This document shows, piece by piece, positions 1 through 7,997 of a stretch of 12,330 nt of DNA. The stretch's first letter is position 1; every line of letters begins with the position of its first letter. Made by a program: the position numbers and the translations under genes. The notes below the pieces were generated by a model that did not search any database, was not told the DNA's origin, and saw nothing but the letters and a program-made list of their open reading frames with translations. The stretch is from Goniomonas avonlea (lineage: Eukaryota; Cryptophyceae; Goniomonadida; Goniomonadaceae), in NCBI GenBank assembly GCA_003573635.1, contig QUTJ01031503.1, positions 1 through 12,330 on the forward strand. Direction: 5' to 3'.

Positions 1-330
1 GCCAACTCACGACACAACTCCTCACTCTCCGCCACTATCAACCCGTCGTCGATCCACGCACTGCACCGCACAACCCGCTGACGCCACTTGCGCACCACAG
101 CCATCACCACACGTGAGAAAATGTAGGGTGCGTGCGAGTATCCAAAGGGTAACACTCTCCACTGGTAAAATTTCCCACGCCAACGAAACCCCATGTGAGT
201 GCGATGTGAGGGGTGGATTAACATGGTGATATCCAGCCTTAAAGTCAAAAGCTACCATCCAGTCATTAGGCCTTACATATTCTCTCACTATATCAAGCCC
301 CTCAAATCGACACTTCCGTGAGTAACGCTA
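1..330 (-). pseudogene. Degraded reverse transcriptase fragment, DIRS-like (or Ty3-like) retroelement
   Basis: Reading leftward on the minus strand, one frame from about 318 to 220 gives the start of an RT palm domain, with the conserved stretch DFKAGYHHV (first catalytic Asp region). The match then continues in a different frame, from about 219 to 1, with MGFRWRGKFYQWRVLPFGYS, then APYIF, and the catalytic box WIDDGL (the YxDD equivalent). The frame change near 217-222 looks like a small indel just after HHV. Upstream of about 330 the frame meets TAG, TGA and TAA stops, so the 5' part is lost or decayed. The element continues beyond the left edge, so RNase H, recombinase or integrase and terminal repeats cannot be seen. 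The LPFG...AP..F and IDDGL pattern resembles DIRS-type tyrosine-recombinase retrotransposons most, but Ty3/gypsy is not excluded. The copy is non-functional as seen here. Confidence 0.82.
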
Positions 331-580
331 GTACTCGAGTCACAGTTACTCTCCTAGAGCTAACCCTCACCCTCGTGCTTTGTTGCATTGTTCCACAATC
401 AAGCAAGTACGACACAACAAACACACAAACACAAAGCGGCTTTCTCGCTAAAGGGTTCTGTACCACCGACCCAAACTCGAACTCACAAACCTAAACAGAC
501 CGTGTTCTCTGAGGCCTGGACGCCCTGAACTCTTTTGTTCCACTGAAAATATAACTCTTATAACCATGAACCTCGACTTG

Positions 581-628
<48 letters not shown>

Positions 629-1565
629 ACGACTGTGTGGTTGGCTAAGAGAACTTGTCGAGCTTGCTAAGATTGGGATATCTTGTGGATAGATTCTCAA
701 GTAGGGCTGATCCGTCACGATCGTCGCTCCTGACTTTCTGAGAACACGCAGTGGTTGCACACTTTTTGGATGTTGGTGTTGGATTCAGTTGTGCCTGCAG
801 CATTCAATATGTTTTACTGTTGAATGCTATGAAACAGGACATGGACAGCGCTATCATCAATCCAATGCGAATTTGAGATTGAACAGCAACGCCAAGCTTC
901 CAACTGTCTAGATTCAAGAGCTCCGATCGTGCCGATCAGACCTGGACCTAGTTCAATCAGTACGTCACCAACACACTCTAACTGTATCTCAGATCGAGAC
1001 TGTGCTTGCGCAGCGCGAATAACTAGTTACCAGCGCTAGTGACACAGTCTTTACTTCTTGGTGTTCACATTCAGTGGAACTTCGCCGTTTCCAACAACGC
1101 ACATCAACTTCAGCTTCAGTCTTGTTGTTGGTTGCACAAACTGAAACCTTGGTAGGAATGGTCTGAATCACACTGTATTTACAGAATGTACTTCACGTGT
1201 CGGCTTTGTGGTTCGCAAGATGGGAGACAAATACTTCAAGGTTACGTTTGACGAGGCGACACTCTGCTTGCAAGAACAACCGCTGTCTTGAATTCAACCC
1301 AACACTACACGTCACGCAAACTAGAGGCCAATTGGTCCCTCATAATGATTATCAAAAACATGGTGTGTTGACCTGAATCGTGCTGTCTGTAGGCATACTT
1401 GAAACACAATTGTCTCACAATTGCACAGAATACTGGACACAGCGGTTAATGATTGAATACAAATTGTGCTGGACTAGGTGAATGTGCAAATTTGATCAGG
1501 TGTCGATCTTGAGTGATCGAATGGGATCCCAAAATGGCAGGTGAGGACTTCGAGAGTCGAGGTCT
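331..1565. other. Gene-poor AT-richer interval
   Basis: I find no supportable gene in this 1.2 kb. Open frames are short (60-90 codons), have no recognisable motif, and those crossing 583-626 are only Arg-Glu translations of the CT repeat. It lies between the retroelement remnant and the 3' end of the RRM gene, so it may be old retroelement sequence or downstream intergenic DNA. It holds the (CT)22 microsatellite, a 7+3+7 inverted repeat CAATTGT/ACAATTG at 1407-1423 and the palindrome TGGGATCCCA near 1524-1533. Confidence 0.5.
583..626. repeat. (CT)22 dinucleotide microsatellite
   Basis: A perfect, uninterrupted run of 22 CT units (GA on the minus strand). It sits in non-coding sequence near the retroelement remnant. 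Such a pure run is probably length-polymorphic. A homopurine-homopyrimidine mirror repeat of this length can also form triplex (H-DNA) in vitro. Confidence 0.98.
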
Positions 1566-1567
1566 TC

Positions 1568-1582
1568 AACGATAGTATCGTT
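1568..1582. repeat. Perfect 7+1+7 inverted repeat
   Basis: AACGATA-G-TATCGTT is a perfect palindrome around a single base, at the 3' end of one of the two possible reading frames of the minus-strand RRM gene. It may be a 3' UTR hairpin or chance. No function can be assigned. Confidence 0.6.
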
Positions 1583-1728
1583 TCCTGAGGCCTCCAAGTG
1601 CCTGAGGACAGGCCAGGCTGGACTCACGTAGCTCCTTAGCCACAACCCGTGGGGTGTAGTCAATACCGCAGCTCATATCCATCACAGTCAGGCACTGACC
1701 AAGGATCGCCCCAACTCGTGCCACTGGG

Positions 1729-2409
1729 TTACACGCGACCTCGAAGCTTGGCAGCCATTGGCAAACTTTCGTACTGCTCTCCCCCCTCCGAAACGCGGGG
1801 GGGGTTGTCGCTGGAAGCATCGTGCCAGACGGAAGGTGATGTGTTTTGCACACCACTGCTTGTGAAGATACGCGCCGAGGCACTGGTGATCTGTGTGTGA
1901 GCCATGTGTGCGGACAACTAATCCTCAAAGAGTGGGCGACGGGGGACGAGACTCACCTGCCAGATTCCCACGCGTTGGGTGCGGAGGTCAGTGGTGGTGG
2001 AATAATATACCGAGGTGGGACAGGCAGCGGATGGTGTCGGAAGGACGAACTATCGCACACCAGACATTTACACGCCGTTTGGCCGTTGTAATGCTTCGAC
2101 TGCGGATTCAAGGCCTCGAACAGCCCCTGCGCTCCAATGATTTTCAAACATTTTGACTCAATGACACTCACAGCCTGTTCCCGATCCTGTGAATCCTGTT
2201 GCAATGGTGTAAACAAATAAAATTGGGGAGGGGGGGGGCACCTGCCGAACTGCGGCATCCAACGAGCCTGGAGGAGCCACTCCCCAGACACCTGAACACA
2301 AGATTAAGACACCAAAAAGGGACCAACAAACTCACCACTAGCCACGGGTGCAGTCACAAGAGGGGGTATCACAGGTGCAAAAGACCGATTATGCTGCTGT
2401 TGCTGCTGT

Positions 2410-2441
<32 letters not shown>

Positions 2442-2914
2442 CTGAACCTGTTGATGTCGCCACTGGAGCTGCTGCTGCATCAAACGTTGCTGATGTGTCT
2501 GGACCTGAGGTGCCTGCTGTGTGTGGTCGTCTCCTTTTCGGAAAGCGCCGGAAATATTCATCTGTTCAAGAGTTCATGATAACCAGGACAAGGGGATGCG
2601 CACCATCTTCCCTTGATATTCCAGCACGCCCATCAACTTTAACTCATTTGCTGTGTCAACATCGCGAAACGTAACAAATCCGAATCTGGTCAGAGCTTAG
2701 TTGATGACCTTCTGGTACCAGCAGTACCCTTTTGATTTTCCAGTGTCGCGATCGCAGATGATCTTCACCTCGTCAACCTCACCAAAAGAGGAAAAGAATG
2801 ACCGGAGCGACCCTTCATCTACCTATTTTCGCGAGTTAAAGGTGTTCTCGAATGTGCTCCCACCTTATAGCTCACACCACCGACAAACACCGTGCTCTCA
2901 CCGAACGTCGTCAT
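1729..2914 (-). CDS. RRM RNA-binding protein with polyQ tract, DAZ/BOULE-like RRM
   Basis: Predicted mRNA-binding regulator. Exons on the minus strand are 2914-2864, 2822-2728, 2685-2604, 2561-2336, 2291-2242, 2195-2172 and 2126-1957, then a last exon starting near 1917-1880. Introns are 41, 42, 42, 44, 46 and 45 nt; all are GT-AG and the phases agree. Residues 9-84 form one RRM. RNP2 is VFVGGV (9-14) and RNP1 is KGFGFVTF (48-55), with FFSSFGEVDEVKII between them and a C-terminal ISGAFRK, which aligns with the GPAIRK end of DAZ/BOULE RRMs. Gln-rich sequence follows, with 17 consecutive Q at 116-132, then a Pro-rich tail. The ATG at 2914 is the first in frame after a stop. The 3' end is uncertain. 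One acceptor leads to a stop at 1729; another frame stays open to 1566. The 45 nt intron has no stop and could be retained. Family membership is read by eye; a generic hnRNP-like RRM protein is the alternative. Confidence 0.83.
2394..2444 (-). repeat. CAG/CAA repeat encoding 17 glutamines
   Basis: In-frame with exon 4 of the RRM gene: eight CAG codons, then three CAA-CAG-CAG triplets of codons, giving a pure Q17. The regular CAA interruptions are typical of a stabilised trinucleotide tract. The flanks also carry Gln clusters (QQRLMQQQ). Length variation is likely. Confidence 0.95.
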
Positions 2915-3246
2915 TTTGCTGCCCACTGAACGAACTCGCTGACCATCGACCGGCTTCGAGTAACTTCTGAGTTAGCTAACTTGACTTGCTGGCTGTTGCT
3001 CAGCACGGCTGACTTGCCCCAAAATATTTTTGCATACGTACGCTTTGACCTTTGACTTTTGACCTCCTTTCATGTGAATCAACCAATCAAGGCGCTCTGT
3101 GGGTTCGCTATCCACAGACAAGAGGACGGCTTGTTCCCTGTGGAGGCGCATCTGTGTTCTTCCTGTGGCTCACCGGGGTGCAATCATCTCCCAGCTACTG
3201 ACGCGCGCGCTCGAGAGTACTCTTTTAGCTCCTCTTGCGCCAGCCG
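2915..3246. promoter_or_regulatory. Divergent promoter region between RRM gene and MATH-DCD gene
   Basis: This 332 bp separates two divergent start codons and should contain both promoters and 5' UTRs. It holds three contiguous 7-mers, TTTGACC, TTTGACT and TTTGACC (3044-3064), then a CCAAT box inside AACCAATCAA (3081-3090). It also holds the palindromes AAAATATTTT (3021-3030) and GTTAGCTAAC (2971-2980). No convincing TATA box is placed for either gene. Transcription starts cannot be read from the sequence. Short open frames crossing the region end inside it or run in the wrong frame. Confidence 0.6.
3044..3064 (+). promoter_or_regulatory. Three tandem TTTGACC/T elements
   Basis: Three adjacent 7 bp units, each containing TTGAC followed by C or T, lie about 20 bp before a CCAAT box. 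TTGAC[C/T] is the core of the W-box bound by WRKY factors in plants. Whether this organism has WRKY proteins is unknown, so the sequence shows the repeat and the regulatory role is inferred. Confidence 0.45.
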
Positions 3247-6200
3247 ATGCGGCGCAAAGGAGGACGCTCAAAGTCAAAAGACGATGACGACGAGTTCCAT
3301 GGCTCGAAAGGTGATTTCCCCGCCCGCCACTCCACTCTCGTGCTTCTTCTCCTCACCCTTCTTTATTCTGATTGATGTCCAGGTGCTTCTGGTTCGGCTG
3401 CCTCTCGGGCATCCGGAAACCGGGATGATGTTGGTGTGGAGGAGGAGGAAGAAGGTAGTTGTGCCCGAAAGTGCTCGTTTTCTAACTGGCGCAGCAGTAG
3501 CCCGTTGTGAGGGTGCTACCACTGCCAGTGCCGCAGCTTTGTATGATCAGTTTACCTGGGAGGTGCATGATCTCAGCAAAATCACTGAGGAGTACGTGTA
3601 CAGCGACATCTTTTCTATAGGTGGATATCACTGGTAGGCGCTACACCCACTCCAGAATATCTGGGTGATGACCATGCTTCCTTTTCAGGCGCTTGTTGAT
3701 GTATCCGCGCGGGAATAACAACAAAAGCAAGGCACTCTCTGTTTATCTGTGTGTGCCAGACTTCCAGAATCTGGATCCTGGCTGGAGCCGATTGGCGCAT
3801 TTCACGCTGGCGGTCGTGAACCAAAAGGAGGCAACTAAGACCCACAGTTGCGGTGCGCAGTGTCCACTGGAGCCTTAAGCCTTCTGACCCCGTCCTAGAT
3901 GGTTCCAACAAGTTTCGGAAACGCGAGCACGACTGGGGCTTTCAGAGCTTGATGGAGCTCAGCAAACTTCATGATGCCACCAATGGATTCCTAGTCGAGG
4001 ACAAAATTGTTTTGCAGGCGAAAGTGCAGGTGGTATCTCATCTTTATATGCCAATGTCGGCGCAGTACCGCAAGGAGTTGTGCCAACGGCATTACAAATG
4101 TGCGCTTCGTTTCTACTTCGAGGAGTTTCTGGAAGAGAAATTGGAAGAATTTGAAGAGTTCTGGGAAGACAACAGTGACGAATTTTTGGAGTTCTGGACC
4201 GACCTCGCTCCCCCTCGTCGCGCGCAGGCATGTGTCTGTTACTCTCTTGCCACGGCTTTGTTCTTGGACCCCCCAACTCCTCCTTGTCTCACATGTCTCC
4301 ACCGCGCAGCTTCTTCACGTCGCCAGGGACATCCTGCTTCGCAAAATTCGTGGGCGGCTGTTCAGTGAAAAGCACGTCGACTGCAATTTGGCACTCGATG
4401 TGCTGTACAATGCAGCGGAAGAACTTCGGTTACAGGCGGATGGCTCTTCCGTTGCCGTTGCCAAGACGGGGGGCGGGGCTGCTTCTGGTGCACTGTTTGG
4501 TGTGGAGCTGTACATTGTGACAGGCGACGTTGTGATGACGGACAACGGAGATTTCCCCGACGCGTTGCAGCAGGTGTGTCCTTGTGCCAAATTGGGCCCT
4601 AGATAGTCTTCCATGTCCTCGTCTTCCATGTCCTCGACAAACTCAATGACATTGTTTAGGCGCGTCGCGAAACTCTGCGCATTGTGAAAGAAACCCTGGC
4701 CATCAAAAAGAAGAATCCATCGGACCCAGTGGAGAGTGATGACATGAAGGTGAGCGAGCCTCCGCTGTCTTTTCGCCGCTGAATCTTTCTCGAATGTTTG
4801 TGGGGCATGTGGTCCTCACTCTCTTCAAGGTACAGAAGCTGGAGGAGATTGGTCGCCGAATGTTCCATGTGTTCGCGATGGAGCTCGTGTTCAACGAGCA
4901 TCTCCTCTCCGCGTATCGTGAGAAGGTCGGGTGCACTTTTGGTGACTCGTCCCGTGACTAATCGCTTATCAGATCGCAAGGGTCCGCCAAGAAGAATTAA
5001 TTCGCGAGGAAGAAGATGAGAAGCGCCGTGATGGGGAACGCAAGGCGGCCAAAAGAGAGAAAAAGGCAAAGAAGAAAGCGCAAAAAGCACAGCACAAACA
5101 GGTACTGTGATTTTCCTCCTACTATTGGCCGTCATTTTGGTGTTCTCTAACCGACACCACGCAGGACGACAAACCATCGGAGACCCTTGAGTTGAGCAAC
5201 GAGAACTCTCCCCAGACCAAGCCGCTCCCCCCACCCGATGACGTGCCCACCCGTGGGTTGTCGGCGACGGTCTCGCAAACAGCTGACAAACAGCCCAAGC
5301 CCAAGGCGCCTTCAGAGGTCAAGCCCAGGGTGGACGGACGTGATAGCAGAGAGGCCAAAGAGCAGGACCGTGCGGGGGTGGCCTCCGGGCATGGAAGCGG
5401 TAGTGGTTGTAGTGGCACCGGGCGTGGTTCTGGCGCGGGCTCAGGGTCTGGGGGTGGCCCAGGGGCCCTGAGTGTTGCGGGGGTGGGGGCTGATGTTGGT
5501 GGGGTGCGCGGTGCGGGTGTTGGTGTGAGTCCAAGTCGGGTCGGGGATGGCATTGGGGTGTCAGGTGTGGGTGGTGGCAGTGCCAGTGGTGGCGTGTCGC
5601 GCACTGGTGGTCCACCACCAAGCACTATTGTCGCACACGCTGCGTCAAATACCAATGTCAATGGTGCTGTCCCTTCTGTCGGCGACAAACGCAGAAAGAA
5701 AAAAGGGAAAGACCCCAGTGCGTCGTCTGACTCCGATCTCTCGTCGCCCCGCACGGCTGGGGCTGCGGCGGCGGGATTGGATGAACTTGCTGTGCCTGCA
5801 GAGCCTGTTGAATGGACACCAGTGGGGAAAGGTGGCAGGGCAGTTAAGCCACCGACACCGTTTGTGCCAGTGGTTAAACCGACCTCGGCTGCTGCAAATT
5901 CCCAGGCACAGGTGCAGGTCGCCCAACCAGCCGTCGCCTCGGTGATCAAGGCTCCAGTTGGTCCTGCTTCTCCAGTGCAAGCCAAAGCTCCGTCCCTCGC
6001 GCAGTCCAAAGGCCCCGCAGTGGCAGCCAAGCGACCGGAGAGCAGCTCTGTTGGTGCGTCATGGAACTGAAATCTTGTTTGTTTGCGACATCTGTGTCGC
6101 TCCTTTGCTCATTTTTGTTGCAGAGGATCCGGTCGCCAACGGGCCTTCGCCGCCCACGGCAGTTCCTGTGGCAATGGCGTCACCAGGGGGGGCCAACGGC

Positions 6201-7997
6201 CGCCCAGATGTTTCACTGGTGCTGGGGTGTGTGGCAGGTAGCTGTTCGCAATGCCTACGCTCCAAGACTCTCCAGTTCCGCCGTAAAGACCTTGCATTGC
6301 TCACGAAAGCTGTGATCCCACACGCCACCCTGTTCATCATCGATTTCGACACGTCATTGCTTCACGGGATATTTGACCTTACCGCCCTCGTCGATTTGGA
6401 AGCCAAGCAGGCCCGCCAGCCGCAGAAGCAGCAACGACCTTTACCCTTGCCAATTCAAGTATCGTTCGACCTTGTCCGGGCTTGCCCTCCTCTCTCGCGG
6501 CCAGAGTGGGAGCCGCTCCTGGATGCTCCGATATCGCGTGCGAGCCCAGCAGTGCGTCTGTCTCTGCAATCCCGCACTCGGCTCACAGCTGCGTTTGCAC
6601 GGGAACGTCGGGCGTCTGTGCCCCCTGGCCGGGGCATGGTCATGCCCCAGTCGATTGCGCGACCACAAGCATCCGGGTCTGTCATCACACCAGGACCTGC
6701 GGCCGTGTCAACAGCTGCGCCTGGACCTGCTGTCGGTGCGGTCGCCCGACCGACCTCCGCAGCCGCAGTTGTGGCTGGGAAGGCCTCGGGGTCGGCCATT
6801 CGTGTCCAGCAGTCGCAGTCACAGCTGCCGACAGACCAGAAGCGGTTCCGTGAAGCGACCAGCGTGCGTGACCCTCCACAGGCGCAGCAGCCGCCACAGG
6901 TCCAAGTTCAGGCTCGCCCAGTCGAGCGTGCCCCACAGACCACACAGGCTGTGCAGCCGGCCGGTGCCCCGACCCCTGCTACCGCCGCCAGCGCTGCCCC
7001 TCGCCAACAGGCTGCCCAGCAAGCAGCCGCTGGAAACCTTGCCTCTTCAGCGTCATCCATCTCGATGTCTCACCCAGAGGCCGCAGCGAGCAGTGGCGAC
7101 CTCGCAGGTGATGGTGATGGAGAGGAAATTTACTCTTCGGCGCAGCTGCTTGCCGCCGTCCGCGCTGATTTTCTCGGTTCTGGCAACTCCAAGGTCCCCT
7201 TGTTTTCCTTCAATGGCTTCCAGGAAGACGATGCTCCTCCGCCCCCGCCCCCGCCACCACCGCCGCAGTCACAGCAGCCACCGCAGACACAGCAAACCAC
7301 TCAGCCACTGGACTCTTCGCTCGCACCAGTGCCTTCGTCACGACAGGGCTGGGGAGACGCCTACGGGTCGGGCGCCTATTCGCAGTCAGCTCCGCAACAG
7401 CAGTACTTCGACTCAGTGATGGCGAAACCCATGAACGTGCAATTGCAAATGCAGCAACAGCAGCAGTTGCTCGGCGCATCGCCGCACTCATATCTCTCGA
7501 CTCTGGAAGGCAGTGGCTACAACGGCTACGACGCCAACACGTTCGATGGGGCCGCTTTCGATGCTACTGCCTACGATCCCAACGGTTTCAATGGAAGCGC
7601 GGGTGAGTACGACGCCGGTCAGTACGAAGGGGGTGTCAGTTATGATGGATATGAGGGGATGCCTGATTTCCTCATGGGTGGTGACTTCGGAGGGGCGTAC
7701 GCCGCACAATGTGGTGCTGGCTCTCAAGGGTTCTCGTATGGTCTGGTCGGACCTGGTGCTTGGGGTGGAGCTGGTGGATATGGCATGTTCATGGGTGGCG
7801 ACCCCAACATGTCATCTCTGGGCATGAATGCGCCACCGCAGGCCTTCTTTTCCATGGGGCAGCAGGGCCAGCATCTGGGGGGGGGCTTGGAGGGTGCTGG
7901 GGGTTACACGACCCATATGCAAGGCACGGACCCTCACGGTAGCACCCGCTACGGATCACAGTTCAGCGATTATTCCAGTGAAGGGCGCCGTCAGTGA
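3247..7997 (+). CDS. MATH/TRAF-domain protein of the MUSE13/14 (TRAF1a/b) type fused to a DCD-like domain
   Basis: Eleven exons: 3247-3310, 3383-3454, 3495-3633, 3689-3852, 3899-4227, 4310-4573, 4660-4749, 4830-4925, 4973-5101, 5165-6053 and 6124-7997. They sum to 4110 nt, exactly 1369 codons plus TGA, with every phase matching. The ATG follows an in-frame TAG at 3226. Order: acidic/basic N-terminus; MATH 65-191; helical, acidic region to about 400; VRQEELIREEE (410-420) and a Lys-rich stretch to 449; Gly/Ser/Pro linker with KRRKKKGK; DCD-like 773-905; Q/P/A-rich region; Pro10; Tyr/Asp/Gly tail. The MATH-to-Lys-rich half aligns in order with plant MUSE13/14, adaptors known to affect immune-receptor turnover and autophagy. 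DCD domains occur in plant stress and cell-death proteins. A role as a stress-linked ubiquitin or autophagy adaptor is inference. Weak points are the exon 5 donor (GC) and the exon 8 acceptor (4830 or 4836). Confidence 0.85.
3550..4032 (+). other. MATH (TRAF-C) domain, residues about 65-191
   Basis: Encoded across exons 3 to 5. Visible family blocks, in order: QFTWEVHDLSKI, then YSDIFSIGGYHW, RLLMYPRGN, LSVYLCV, LDPGWSRLAHFTLAVVNQ, FRKREHDWGFQSLMELSKL, and finally GFLVEDKIVLQAKVQV. These are the eight beta-strand landmarks of a MATH domain. The DWGF...F/LMEL core and the VVN ending before an insert match the plant TRAF1a/b and USP7-type groups. Joining GGYHW to RLLMYPRG needs the 55 nt intron 3634-3688, and joining VVNQK...SC to DGSNKFRK needs the 46 nt intron 3853-3898. 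Confidence 0.92.
4606..4635 (+). repeat. 15 bp tandem duplication inside an intron
   Basis: GTCTTCCATGTCCTC occurs twice head to tail within intron 4574-4659 of the MATH-DCD gene, about 25 nt before the acceptor. It explains why this intron (86 nt) is longer than most of its neighbours. It is probably recent slippage. Confidence 0.9.
5444..5489 (+). other. G-run cluster with G-quadruplex potential in coding strand
   Basis: Five runs of three to five G (GGG, GGGGG, GGGG, GGGGG, GGGGG), separated by short loops, lie in exon 10 where a Gly/Ser/Val linker is encoded. The mRNA carries the G-rich strand. Folding is inferred from the pattern only. Confidence 0.5.
6204..6603 (+). other. DCD-like domain, residues about 773-905
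   Basis: Within exon 11. Landmarks match the Development and Cell Death domain: VSLVLGC at the start (like IFGC), CSQCLRSK (like ECL), LFIIDFDTSLLHGIFD (the LFLF-Y...LHGIFEA core), PIQVSFDLVRACPPLS (PAQVR...C-PL) and an Arg/Leu helix at the end (LQSRTRLTAAFA). The insert after GIFD is Gln/Pro-rich. I rate the assignment good but not certain, because the N-terminal GxIFGC and FGLP blocks are divergent. A profile search would settle it. Confidence 0.75.
7527..7655 (+). repeat. Tandem aromatic-Asp pentapeptide-like repeat in the protein tail
   Basis: Residues about 1214-1256 read as successive short units starting with Tyr or Phe and usually Asp: YDANT, FDGAA, FDATA, YDPNG, FNGSAGE, YDAGQ, YEGGVS, YDGYEG. 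The DNA is only loosely repetitive, so the spacing is conserved at protein level. The tail around it is Gly/Gln/Met/Tyr-rich with no charged runs, like prion-like domains that drive condensates. Confidence 0.75.

Noticed and set aside
448-760. Two minus-strand open frames with long Arg-Glu repeats
   Set aside because: They are translations of the (CT)22 microsatellite with no motif in the flanks.
989-1171. 60-codon minus-strand frame with several Cys, and a plus-strand stretch near 1200-1290
   Set aside because: Spacing of Cys fits no zinc-binding pattern I know, and no continuing exon or splice context is visible.
3059-3637. 192-codon plus-strand open frame as a stand-alone gene
   Set aside because: It reads through two introns (3311-3382 and 3455-3494) and the upstream promoter. 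Only its last part is in the true frame, and its first ATG does not lead to the MATH frame by splicing.
4030-4065. Possible 36 nt intron GTGGTA...GCGCAG in exon 5
   Set aside because: The segment is stop-free and in frame. Plant homologues keep VQV followed by a spacer before QYRREL, as seen here when it is retained (VQV...QYRKEL).
5122-6030. 302-codon open frame on the minus strand
   Set aside because: It lies opposite exon 10 of the MATH-DCD gene. Its Pro/Thr/Ala-rich product is the mirror of the GC-rich Gly/Ser/Val linker, and the plus frame is fixed by phase-matching introns and family signatures on both sides.
6455-6945. Several overlapping open frames opposite or shifted against exon 11
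   Set aside because: High GC keeps alternative frames open. Only the 6124-7997 frame has a domain and coherent phases.
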